Assembly: GCA_964523795.1 (NCBI GenBank)
Contig: CAZGAO010000002.1
Span: 67,188 to 131,187, forward strand
Length of the DNA: 64,000 nt
DNA from: SABY01 sp964523795
GTDB taxonomy: Bacteria > Bacteroidota > Bacteroidia > Bacteroidales > 4484-276
Direction of reading: 5' to 3'
The notes below the pieces were generated by a model, which saw only the letters and a program-made list of their open reading frames with translations, made no database searches and was not told the DNA's origin. The position numbers and the translations under genes are program-made. Each line of letters opens with the position of its first letter. Positions within the stretch are counted from its first letter, which is position 1. Below are positions 53,983 through 62,316 of the stretch, piece by piece.

Positions 53983-55146
53983 ATGTATAATTTTAGAGCA
54001 AAATCCAATATTGTCTTAGGCCTCTTATCCTTATTAGCCCTTATGGCTTTTATTGCCGTAGAGAATGGGAAGGTTAATGCCCGCCAGGAATATTACAACG
54101 AAAAGCTGGCTGCCGCCGAATTGTCGCAGCGTGCCTCTGAGTACCTCCGCAGTCACCGTTTGGAAAAGGGTGTGTTTATCGATGTAATCAACGATCCAAA
54201 CCAAACCGCCCTGATTGGGCAAAAATATACGATGATAACCACCGACCGTGGCGATATCGAAGCTAAGCTATCTTCGACCAATCCCAACTTCGCTGCCGTA
54301 ATTGTGCAACTACTCAAAGAAGCCGGACTGCGTGAGGGTGAAACCGTGGCAGTGGCCTTTTCGGGGTCTTTTCCGGGAATCAATATCTCGGTGCTTTCGG
54401 CATTGGAAGTTTTAAAATTGAAACCCATTGTTATCACCTCTGTTGGTGCATCCAATTACGGTGCTAACGATCCCTACTTTACCTGGCTCGATATGGAGCG
54501 TTTACTCAATGAGGGTGGCATTTTAAGTAATCGCTCGTTAGCAGCTTCAATGGGAGGAGGCTACGATGTGGGTCGTGGACTTAGTCCCATGGGTCGCGAT
54601 TTAATCATAGAGGCCATCCACCGCAACAAGGTTGAATACATCGACAAGGAGCATTTGGAAGAAGGTATCCAACGACGGATGGAGATTTACGATGAACAAA
54701 GCAAGGGGCGCAAAATCAAAGCTTACATCAATGTTGGCGGCGGGATTGCCAGCCTGGGAAACACCGTGAATGGCGAAATTATCGAACCCGGGCTTACCGA
54801 ATATCTGCCCATGCGCAACTATCCCGTAAAGGGAACCATAATTCAGATGGGGCAAAACGGTGTTCCCATTATTCACATGCTTAATATTGCGCAACTGCTG
54901 GCCGAATATGGCTTGCCTAATAGTCCGGTGCCATTGCCCGAACCCGGCGAGGGCGGCGTTTTTGTGCGCGAAAAATACAGCCTTACCATCACAGGCATTG
55001 CTACCTTTATCCTTGTGCTGGTAATTATTCTGGTTTATCTGGGCGAGCAAAAGTATCATCGTCTGGGTACCGATGTAGTGCCGCTCACGCAAAATCAAAA
55101 TCAAAGGGAAGAAAAAGAACAAACCGTGAATGTACTGGATTTGTAA
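53983..55146 (+). CDS. pgsW: Poly-gamma-glutamate system protein (PgsW-type)
   Basis: 387 residues. An N-terminal membrane anchor (IVLGLLSLLALMAFIAV), a large extracytoplasmic part, and a second membrane segment near the end (TGIATFILVLVIILVYLG). Blocks such as VAVAFSGSFPGINISVLSALE, SVGASNYGANDP, SMGGGYDVGRGL and INVGGGIASLGN match what I know as the PgsW family, found with PgsB and PgsC in diderms that lack the Firmicutes PgsA. The biochemical role is unknown; the GGG loops suggest a nucleotide or amino-acid-like ligand, which is an inference. It is in frame-tight context with pgsBC and precedes three envelope genes. Confidence 0.85.
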   Translation: MYNFRAKSNIVLGLLSLLALMAFIAVENGKVNARQEYYNEKLAAAELSQRASEYLRSHRLEKGVFIDVINDPNQTALIGQKYTMITTDRGDIEAKLSSTNPNFAAVIVQLLKEAGLREGETVAVAFSGSFPGINISVLSALEVLKLKPIVITSVGASNYGANDPYFTWLDMERLLNEGGILSNRSLAASMGGGYDVGRGLSPMGRDLIIEAIHRNKVEYIDKEHLEEGIQRRMEIYDEQSKGRKIKAYINVGGGIASLGNTVNGEIIEPGLTEYLPMRNYPVKGTIIQMGQNGVPIIHMLNIAQLLAEYGLPNSPVPLPEPGEGGVFVREKYSLTITGIATFILVLVIILVYLGEQKYHRLGTDVVPLTQNQNQREEKEQTVNVLDL

Positions 55147-55200
55147 TTTTTAGCTATCCAAACTAAATTAGTATTGAAAAATATAAAAACTACATGAGAT

Positions 55201-56112
55201 ATGAAGAATAAACATTTACTTTTCATTTTGATTCTTTTTACGGTAAACGGACTTTTTGCTCAAGATGCAAAAAAGTCAAAATATTTGAAACCAACGCAGT
55301 ACAAAGAAAGCATTAAGACCAGCGTATCGGATAAGGTGCGCAGTTATTATTCGCTGGATGCTGATGAGGCCACGTTGGTTTCGCATAGCGGCCCGGGAAT
55401 TATCAGGGTGCTTACCCGTGCCTGTTTTGCTCCGGGTGCTGGCGACGAACTTTCATATACTATCACTTATGTGGTGGATGGGGGCGAAGCGCGCACGGTT
55501 TCTATTAGCGATGCTGAACGCTCGAAAAAGGCAACTTACCTTGATGGCACACGCGGTGTTCCGGGGCAGCTCCAGGATTTTGAGATTAAGTTGGGAAGGG
55601 GCGATCATAGCATTCGTTTTTTGCTCTCGAGCGGCGAGATAGCCGTAGCTGCCCGCTACAAGTTTATCCCCGTAAAGAAAAAAAATATCGACTGGATATC
55701 TTATTGCCCGGCTCAACCTTCAGAACCTGTTGATCTTATTTCGCGCGAATCGATTTACAATTATTACCGTTTTTCGGAGGAAAATCCGCTTCGTATCGAA
55801 ATAATAGGCCCAACGCAGCTGCGCATATTTACACGCCTGGAGCATCGCTACGAAATGAGTGGGCGGGCGCATTACCGGGTGCAGATAACCGAAAACGAGG
55901 AGGTGATCAATACTTTTAGGCTAAGCAGCGTGCGCTCCGAAATAACTTTTTATACCCACGACCACGAGCTGGTGCCGGGCAAGGCTTCAGAATTTGTTAT
56001 TCAGGTACCCGAAGGCAAGCACGTTTACGAAATTATGCCCCTGGATAAAGATAAAAACACCGTGCTGGGGCGACTGCTGATACCTGAAGCGGATGTAAAA
56101 CTGGGTAATTGA
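55201..56112 (+). CDS. Secreted protein of the pgs gene run, unknown family
   Basis: 303 residues with a signal peptide (KNKHLLFILILFTVNGLFAQ). The mature part appears to have two related beta-rich halves: (about 40-160) SGPGIIRVLTRACFAPG...YVVDGGEARTVSI...GRGDHSIRFLLS, and (about 195-300) IGPTQLRIFTRLEHRYE...YRVQITENEEVINTF...PEGKHVYEIMP. No catalytic motif or lipobox is seen, so it is probably periplasmic. It starts 54 bases after pgsW and ends 11 bases before the outer-membrane-barrel-like gene. I recognise no named family. Location and pairing suggest a periplasmic part of polyglutamate handling. Confidence 0.75.
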   Translation: MKNKHLLFILILFTVNGLFAQDAKKSKYLKPTQYKESIKTSVSDKVRSYYSLDADEATLVSHSGPGIIRVLTRACFAPGAGDELSYTITYVVDGGEARTVSISDAERSKKATYLDGTRGVPGQLQDFEIKLGRGDHSIRFLLSSGEIAVAARYKFIPVKKKNIDWISYCPAQPSEPVDLISRESIYNYYRFSEENPLRIEIIGPTQLRIFTRLEHRYEMSGRAHYRVQITENEEVINTFRLSSVRSEITFYTHDHELVPGKASEFVIQVPEGKHVYEIMPLDKDKNTVLGRLLIPEADVKLGN

Positions 56113-56123
56113 GAGGCTGTAAA

Positions 56124-57260
56124 ATGAGAAAACGAAGTTTAATAAAAACGAAGTACCTGAGCACCGCCCTGGTGCTGCTCGTGCTTTTTCTTTTTGTAGC
56201 TCCTCACGGCTATGCCCAAAAAAAGAGCAAGAAGTCCAAACCTGAATTTGAACTGGACTTTAGCCTTGCCAGCTTTTACGATGATAACATTTTGAAGTAT
56301 TCTGATAAATACCTCGATCGTTTTATCAACAACGAAGACCCAGGGCGTTTTCACATCGATACCTACGATGATTTGATTATAAATCCCTCGCTTTCGGCAT
56401 CGGTGGCATTGGATATTTTTGGAAAACACAGCTCCGAATTTGATGTCTCGGCCAGTTACAGCCAATATCTTAAAAATGACATTAAATCCTGGAGTTCTTT
56501 TGGCATCGGTTACCGCCAGTACTTTTCCAAAAAACTGAGTGTGAAAATATTCTACGATTACATCCCCGAGTTTTATGTCCGGCATTTTCGCGACGACGAC
56601 TGGACGGATGTTTATGGTTTTACCGATGATACCTACACGCCTTATGTTTTCGCCAAAGATAATTACGGTATCTGGGGGCAATACACATTTTTTAAAAACA
56701 CCCAGGTCAGGCTTTATTATTACTATTCAAAGTATTATCACAATAAGCATTATACCGAATACGACAGCGACAACAGCCTTTATCGCATCAAAATATACCA
56801 GCCACTATTCAAAAATCTAACCCTGGAGGCCACCTATCAGTTTGTTACCTCCGATGCAAAGGGCTACGATGAAGCTGGCGAAAATAAAGAGACTTCCGAT
56901 GACGGCGATGCTACCTACGATGAAGATGGTTTTATTGCGGGCTTAGTATGGAAAATGCCCCGTGTTTTCGATCGCTATAATACCCTGGAATTGGAAACCG
57001 TGATTTACAATCGCTATTATCAAACCGATAAACCGGTAAACGTGGATAAGCTGCACGCCGGACGTGTGGATAACAACCTGCGCTTTTATCTGACGTATTA
57101 TCTGAGCGTTTCTCGCGCCTTTAAATTCAAGGCATTTTACCGTTGGTACAAGCGCGATTCGGGGACGACTTCGGATATTAATAACGAATTTGTAAAAGAC
57201 GAAAAAGATTACCGACAAAATCATGTGGGCATCGAGTTGATTTATAAATTAGATTTTTAA
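56124..57260 (+). CDS. Outer-membrane beta-barrel-like protein of the pgs gene run
   Basis: 378 residues from the ATG at 56124; a TTG at 56109 would place extra residues before the signal peptide and is less likely. The signal (STALVLLVLFLFVAPHGYAQ) is followed by a KKSKKSK patch. The remainder is strongly alternating, aromatic-rich beta structure (FGIGYRQYFSKKLSVKIFYDY; RLYYYYSKYYH; LRFYLTYYLSVSRAF) ending in F (IYKLDF), as expected for an outer-membrane barrel of roughly 14-16 strands. Family not recognised. A pore for an anionic polymer is an attractive but unproven idea in this setting. Confidence 0.78.
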   Translation: MRKRSLIKTKYLSTALVLLVLFLFVAPHGYAQKKSKKSKPEFELDFSLASFYDDNILKYSDKYLDRFINNEDPGRFHIDTYDDLIINPSLSASVALDIFGKHSSEFDVSASYSQYLKNDIKSWSSFGIGYRQYFSKKLSVKIFYDYIPEFYVRHFRDDDWTDVYGFTDDTYTPYVFAKDNYGIWGQYTFFKNTQVRLYYYYSKYYHNKHYTEYDSDNSLYRIKIYQPLFKNLTLEATYQFVTSDAKGYDEAGENKETSDDGDATYDEDGFIAGLVWKMPRVFDRYNTLELETVIYNRYYQTDKPVNVDKLHAGRVDNNLRFYLTYYLSVSRAFKFKAFYRWYKRDSGTTSDINNEFVKDEKDYRQNHVGIELIYKLDF

Positions 57261-57306
57261 TCAGTATTAAATCAAGAAATAAAATAAAATTAGAAAACTA
57301 TAAATT

Positions 57307-58329
57307 ATGAAGATCAATAAATTGTTTGTTTTGATATTGATAGGGTTTGGACTACTGGCGGGCTGTGGAAAGCCCAAGAATCCTGAGACCATCGAACCGA
57401 TAACCGAACCCGATGGCGGCTACAAGATAGTTGCAAAACTCGGTACTTCGGCTAGTGCGCAGGATGTGGTTAAACGTGGCGACCTGCTTTATATGGCGCA
57501 AGGTGAGGGCGGCCTGCTTATCGTAGATGTGAGTGATCCCACAAACCCAACGGTGGTTAACGAGATTACCGAAGGTGTGCGCGGTTATTCGGCTAAGATC
57601 GATTTTCGCGACAGCATTGTTTATCTGGCCGCCGGTTCCTATGGAATCTCGGTGGTTGATGTTAGCGATCCCATGAACCCTGATATTAATGGCTGGTATG
57701 TAAATTTGGTGAAACCGGCAAAGAACCTGCATATCCTGGGCGATTTTCTTTTTACAGCTATCAGCGAGAAAGGAATTCAGCTTGTTTATGTTAAAAAGAA
57801 TCTTTCGCTGCCTGCTACCCGTGGCGACGTTATCACCGAAGGCTATGCCAACGGGGTAACTACTTCGCCTGACAGCACTACCATGTTTGTGGCCTGTGGC
57901 GAAATGGGCTTATCGGTTTACGATATCTCCGATTTTCAGGAAGGCTGGGGTATTTTCCCCCGTTTGGGCTGGTGCGATACCCCCGGTTATGCCGAAACCG
58001 TGGTGGTGAACGATCAACAATCGTTGGCGTTTTTGGCCTGTGGCACCGAAGGTCTTCATATTATCGATTATGCCGATACGGCCAATATCCATCGCGTTGG
58101 GAACTTTGCTACCGAAGGTTTTGCTAAGGAATTGATCTATGAAAATCAGAAAATATTTATTACTACCGGCCTGCGTGGCCTACAAATTATTGATGTGGCC
58201 AATGTTGCTGCCCCCAAAATTATTGGCGTAGTGCCTACCGAAAACGCTCGTGGTTTTGATATGGACGAAGACTACATTTACATAGCCGATGAGGTAGAAG
58301 GTCTGGTGGTTATTTCACGACCAAATTAA
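57307..58329 (+). CDS. LVIVD-repeat lipoprotein (seven-bladed propeller)
   Basis: 340 residues. Lipobox LLAGC with Cys20. Seven repeats of about 42 residues follow, each with the pattern (I/L)(Y/F)(V/L)A.G..G(L/I).(I/V)(V/I)D.(S/A)(D/N)...P, for example GGLLIVDVSDPTNP, YGISVVDVSDPMNP and RGLQIIDVANVAAP, which is the LVIVD family and suggests a seven-bladed beta-propeller. It is lipid-anchored, probably at the outer membrane. It is the last gene in the tight run from 48545; a long repeat array follows. Confidence 0.87.
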   Translation: MKINKLFVLILIGFGLLAGCGKPKNPETIEPITEPDGGYKIVAKLGTSASAQDVVKRGDLLYMAQGEGGLLIVDVSDPTNPTVVNEITEGVRGYSAKIDFRDSIVYLAAGSYGISVVDVSDPMNPDINGWYVNLVKPAKNLHILGDFLFTAISEKGIQLVYVKKNLSLPATRGDVITEGYANGVTTSPDSTTMFVACGEMGLSVYDISDFQEGWGIFPRLGWCDTPGYAETVVVNDQQSLAFLACGTEGLHIIDYADTANIHRVGNFATEGFAKELIYENQKIFITTGLRGLQIIDVANVAAPKIIGVVPTENARGFDMDEDYIYIADEVEGLVVISRPN

Positions 58330-58771
58330 TAGTCATTTATTGTAATTGGTAGTAATTTGCGCTTCGCGCGTAATTTGGTGTAATTGATAGTAATTGTCAT
58401 GTTGTGTGTGTCGGCTTCCCCTAAAGGGGATTAAGGGGGCGCGTGGGGATTAATGGTAATTTGCGCTTCGCGCGTAATTGATAGTAATTTGTGGTAATTG
58501 ATAGTAATTTGTGGTAATTGATTGTAATTTGTAGTAATTGGTTGTAATTGATAGTCAATATTGTTTTTTTGGAGATTGAGATAAATTACGCGAAGCCAAT
58601 TACGCCCGCAGGGCAAATTACGCGCGAAGCGCAACTTACATCGAGCGCAGCGAGATAAATTACGGCGAAGCCAAATTACGCGCGAAGCGCAAATTACATC
58701 CGAGCGCAGCGAGGATAAATTACACCGAGCGCAGCGAGGTAAATGACACGTGAGCGCAGCGAGAAAAAATT
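58330..58771. repeat. Dense inverted short-repeat array
   Basis: 440 bases made of short words. The left half repeats AGTAATTTG(T/C)GGTAATTGAT and TTTGCGCTTCGCGCGTAATT; the right half has their complements (AATTACGCGCGAAGCGCAAA) plus at least four GAGCGCAGCGAG. It is thus a large imperfect inverted repeat with many possible hairpins. It also contains CCCCTTTAGGGG-like bases near 58417-58440. No gene. It separates the pgs run from the acyltransferase and may act as a transcriptional boundary. Confidence 0.85.
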
Positions 58772-59878
58772 ATGGAAATAGGAAAAAAAAAGCGTTTTGA
58801 GTTTATCGACCAGTTTCGTGGTTTCATCGGTGTGCTGATGCTGCTGGGGCACAGTTCTTATTATTTTAATTCGGTGTGGCTTCAGCTCGACCCGCTCGAC
58901 CCGCTTTTTCCTTCCCAGGCGCAGTTTATCCTAAGGTACGTTGGATACTTATGTGCTCCCGGCTTTCTGATGATGAACGGAGCTATGGTTTGGTGGTCTT
59001 ACCACCGGCGTATCGAAAAAGGCCATCGCGATCGGGATGTGCGCTGGCACCTGATACAGCGCGGCTTGTTTTTGGTGCTGGTGCAAATGACCTGGGTTAA
59101 TGCATCGTGGGGTGGTTTTGCCGAATTTAAACCCTGGCATCTGGGTATCATCGCTACCATTGGCATTTCTATGGTCTTGCTCACCTTCATCATTTCACTC
59201 CGCTGGAAATATCGTGTCCTGATTGCTGTGGCACTTCTTATCATTCATGCCATTGTTATCCAAATTCCCTACGATGGCGAAACAAGCTGGAAGCTGGTGC
59301 TGATGCAAACCTTTTTCGATTCGGGCAGTTTCAATAAATATCCCGTAATACCCTGGTTTGCCCTGGCGATTTTAGGCTCGGTGATGGCCAATGGCTGGCT
59401 TGAGATATGGAAAACCGATAAGCAACGAATCCTGATGGGTTTAGTCATTTCAGGGAGTGTTTTTGCCCTGGCAATATTTATCCGGCTGATGAGTGGCTTC
59501 GGAAACATTTTCCCCTTTTCCGAATTTGGGCATTATTCATTTTTCCTCGATCAAAAATATCCACCCAGCCTCTTTATCAATCTGTGGTCGTTTGCTGCGG
59601 TGGTATTGGGCGTTACCTTTTTTGTTGCTATCGGCCGCGTTGCACCAAAGCTGCTGGTAGTATTTAGTATCCCCGGCAAGGTACCCTTGTTTTTCTATGG
59701 CGTGCATCTGGCCATCTTTGGGATTTTTGTAAAACGCTTCGATTTCTTTTACCGCGAGGGCGGAGTTCTTACCACTTTGATAGGTCTTGGGGTAATGCTC
59801 GTGATTATGCTTCCCCTGTGCCGATGGTTTTATGGCGTTAAACGCAGGAGCAATAATTATTTTATTCAAATGATATAA
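58772..59878 (+). CDS. Integral membrane acyltransferase-like protein (DUF1624/HGSNAT type)
   Basis: 368 residues with about ten membrane segments. It starts with RFEFIDQFRGFIGVLMLLGHSSYYF, the D..RG.....M...H signature of the heparan-alpha-glucosaminide N-acetyltransferase/DUF1624 and acyltransferase-3-like group. Relatives move acyl groups onto sugars or polymers across the membrane; the substrate is unknown. A lipoprotein gene follows nine bases later. It could decorate an envelope polymer made by the upstream cluster, but the intervening repeat array makes co-transcription doubtful. Confidence 0.82.
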   Translation: MEIGKKKRFEFIDQFRGFIGVLMLLGHSSYYFNSVWLQLDPLDPLFPSQAQFILRYVGYLCAPGFLMMNGAMVWWSYHRRIEKGHRDRDVRWHLIQRGLFLVLVQMTWVNASWGGFAEFKPWHLGIIATIGISMVLLTFIISLRWKYRVLIAVALLIIHAIVIQIPYDGETSWKLVLMQTFFDSGSFNKYPVIPWFALAILGSVMANGWLEIWKTDKQRILMGLVISGSVFALAIFIRLMSGFGNIFPFSEFGHYSFFLDQKYPPSLFINLWSFAAVVLGVTFFVAIGRVAPKLLVVFSIPGKVPLFFYGVHLAIFGIFVKRFDFFYREGGVLTTLIGLGVMLVIMLPLCRWFYGVKRRSNNYFIQMI

Positions 59879-59887
59879 TCGCTGCCA

Positions 59888-60763
59888 ATGAAAATCCAGG
59901 AATACAAGTCAAGGATATTACCCTTTTTGGTGCTGATGATGCTCTTCGCTTTTTTTGTAGCCTGTTCAGGTCGGCACGAGCCTGCATCCGTTTTGCAAGA
60001 TGGTTCCCGCATTTTTGCTTTAGATAATGAAGTTGAAATTATCGATCAGATTCAGTTTTATAAATTCATCAGTCCGAAAAGTAAAATACCCTTGGGCTTC
60101 GACACCATCTTTACCCTTGAGGATAAGAATTACCTTCGTGTTTTGATTTCGCTAAAGGATAGCTTTGCCCACAAAAGTAACCCTGCCATGTTTCACCTCG
60201 ACTGGATTGACCCTGATCAGCAATCCTTTTTTATGAAGCGCAGCGATTTACTCCCGGATTCGCTTGAGCCGGTTTTGGAAAGTTCGGTTTCGCTCTCCCC
60301 CGAAAAGCGTGTGCCCGGGAAACACCTGCTGCGTATTTATTACTTCCGCGAGTTGATTGCCGAAAAGGTTTTTACATTGCTATCTGCCGGAACAATCAAT
60401 TACAAGCTGGCCGACCTTCTGCTTCCCGAAATCACTTTGTGCGAAAGTAAAAGCAGAAAGGGCGATTACAGAGGCGTGGATTCGGTGTTTGTCATTGGCG
60501 ATAAAGAAAGGGTGCGTGCTTATGTGGATGTTGATAAGTTAAACACCTTGCAAGACCCGCTATTTATTTTTGAATTGTCCTGGACAGGGCCTGACGGTGA
60601 AAGTTTTTACACCAAGAATTTTGAAGTAGCTGCCAGCGATGAACCCGTTTCGTTGTACAGTTCCATTTCCATCCCCCCCGATAAGCGTGAGCCTGGTAGC
60701 TATGCACTCAGGTTTTATCTTTTTGATGAGCTGATTGCTACGAAAAGTTTTATCCTGAAATAA
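59888..60763 (+). CDS. Lipoprotein with two tandem domains
   Basis: 291 residues; lipobox FFVAC with Cys26. The mature protein is two copies of the same about 110-residue beta domain: FHLDWIDPDQQSFFMK...SSVSLSPEKRVPGKHLL(R)IYYFRELIAEKVF and FELSWTGPDGESFYTK...SSISIPPDKREPGSYAL(R)FYLFDELIATKSF (each shown in parts). I do not recognise a named family; the fold looks like a small beta sandwich. It is nine bases from the acyltransferase gene, so the two are probably a unit. Confidence 0.78.
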   Translation: MKIQEYKSRILPFLVLMMLFAFFVACSGRHEPASVLQDGSRIFALDNEVEIIDQIQFYKFISPKSKIPLGFDTIFTLEDKNYLRVLISLKDSFAHKSNPAMFHLDWIDPDQQSFFMKRSDLLPDSLEPVLESSVSLSPEKRVPGKHLLRIYYFRELIAEKVFTLLSAGTINYKLADLLLPEITLCESKSRKGDYRGVDSVFVIGDKERVRAYVDVDKLNTLQDPLFIFELSWTGPDGESFYTKNFEVAASDEPVSLYSSISIPPDKREPGSYALRFYLFDELIATKSFILK

Positions 60764-60848
60764 TTTAGGTCTGCTGCAAAATTTAGAATAATATTTTATC
60801 GGTGCTCCAAATAAATTGCTTTTCTCAAGCCAGGCTATGGCAAGTACA

Positions 60849-60867
60849 GACGCGCTATTAGCGCGTC
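60849..60867. repeat. Perfect palindrome between convergent genes
   Basis: GACGCGCT-ATT-AGCGCGTC, eight-base arms, in the gap between the lipoprotein gene and era. It could act as a weak two-way terminator although T runs are lacking. Confidence 0.7.
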
Positions 60868-60930
60868 TCCGCCTGCGATTTATTGGTACACACAAATAAC
60901 GATGAACGGATAACGATTATCCAACAACTC

Positions 60931-61803
60931 TTAATACCCAAACCTTTTCAAGGCCTGCTCACTATCGCGCCAGTCTTTATCCACTTTTACGGTAAGCTCG
61001 AGGAATACCTTTTTGTCCAGAAACGCCTCGATGTCTTTGCGGGCATCCGAGCCCATTTGTTTGATGGCTTTTCCGCCCTTACCCAGGATGATCATCTTTT
61101 GGGTTTCGCGGGCTACATAAATATAGGCGTTGATGCGGATAAGTTTTTCTTCTTCCTTAAATTGATCCACCACTACTTCTACCGAGTAGGGCACTTCTTT
61201 GCGATAGAGCAACAATATTTTTTCGCGGATAATTTCGGAAACAAAAAAGCGATAGCTCTTGTCGGTCAGTTCATCCTTGGGATAGTATGGCGGATGTTCG
61301 GGCAACTTGTCGAGGATGATATTCAGAATCCGTTGGATGTTGAAGCCGTGCAGTGCGGAGGCAGGAATGATTTCGGCATCGGGAAATTTCTCTTTCCAAA
61401 ACATGAGTGCTGCCTCTACGTTTTTCTGATCGGTGCTATCTATTTTATTGATAATCACCAATAGTTTCTGATCCTTGGTCAAATCCAGTTTAAGGATGCG
61501 CTCATCAGCTTCTTTTTCGCCAATCTCCACCAGATACAGTAATACATCGGCATCGGTGAAGGCTTCGTCCACATGCTCCATCATCGACTGGTGCAATTTG
61601 TAGTGTGGTGAAAGAATCCCCGGGGTATCCGAAAAAACAATTTGATAGTCGTCACTGCTAACAATTCCTTTTATCCGGTGGCGTGTGGTCTGGGCTTTTT
61701 GGGTAATAGCCGAGAGTTTTTCGCCTACCAGGGCGTTCATGAGTGTTGATTTCCCTACGTTTGGTTTTCCTAAAATGCTGACAAAGCCTGCTTTATGTGC
61801 CAT
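60931..61803 (-). CDS. era: GTPase Era
   Basis: 290 residues from the ATG at 61803; a TTG just upstream would add one residue. It binds 16S rRNA and helps 30S maturation. G1 GKPNVGKST, G3 DTPGIL, G4 NKID, and the KH RNA-binding domain with GKGGKAIKQMGSDARKDIE at the C-terminus are all intact. der, a second ribosome GTPase, lies on the other strand about 500 bases away beyond the tRNA. Confidence 0.96.
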   Translation of the reverse strand: MAHKAGFVSILGKPNVGKSTLMNALVGEKLSAITQKAQTTRHRIKGIVSSDDYQIVFSDTPGILSPHYKLHQSMMEHVDEAFTDADVLLYLVEIGEKEADERILKLDLTKDQKLLVIINKIDSTDQKNVEAALMFWKEKFPDAEIIPASALHGFNIQRILNIILDKLPEHPPYYPKDELTDKSYRFFVSEIIREKILLLYRKEVPYSVEVVVDQFKEEEKLIRINAYIYVARETQKMIILGKGGKAIKQMGSDARKDIEAFLDKKVFLELTVKVDKDWRDSEQALKRFGY

Positions 61804-61930
61804 CAAAATATTTTTTTAAATTAATTTGCAAAGTAACAAAATTTTTATCTATTTTTGCAAACCCAAATTTGAAGGGGGACAATTTATTTGACATCTTGAA
61901 AGCATCATGCAGCAAAAACATAATGCTTTA

Positions 61931-62164
61931 AAAATACATTGCGGGGTGGAGTCCCGAAAAACCAGAAATCTTCGATTTCATAGTTTTTCGAGGATGCACG
62001 ACCGAAGGTCGGCACTCGTTAGGGAGATAACCCTATTTTAAACGCACAAAATACATTGCGGGGTGGAGTCCCGAAAAACCAGAAATCTTCGATTTCATAG
62101 TTTTTCGAGGATGCACGACCGAAGGTCGGCACTCGTTAGGGAGATAACCCTATTTTAAACGCAC
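61931..62164 (+). repeat. Two tandem 117-bp units carrying the 5' end of the adjacent tRNA
   Basis: Two units, 61931-62047 and 62048-62164, appear identical. Each starts AAAATACATTGCGGGGTGGA, the same bases that lead into and begin the true tRNA gene at 62165 onward; after GGAG the sequences part. Each unit then has CGAAAAAC/GTTTTTCG enclosing GAAATC-TTC-GATTTC, then GACC-GAA-GGTC, then TAGGG/CCCTA. No coding content. Confidence 0.92.
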
Positions 62165-62173
62165 AAAATACAT

Positions 62174-62245
<72 letters not shown>

Positions 62246-62250
62246 CTACT

Positions 62251-62283
62251 AAAAAAAGCTGGCCGATAGTGCCGGCTTTTTTT
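62251..62283 (+). terminator. Terminator after initiator tRNA
   Basis: AAAAGCTGGC pairs with GCCGGCTTTT (one weak pair) and is followed by T7. Confidence 0.85.
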
Positions 62284-62316
62284 GTTTTATTACCTGAATA
62301 GAAATCACATATCACT

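Noticed and set aside
58330..58771. CRISPR array
   Set aside because: Repeats are short, variable, in both orientations and without unique spacers; no cas genes are present. The same holds for the arrays at 5.1 and 6.1 kb.
61931..62164. Two additional tRNA genes
   Set aside because: Only the first 12 bases match the tRNA; no anticodon arm or T arm follows.
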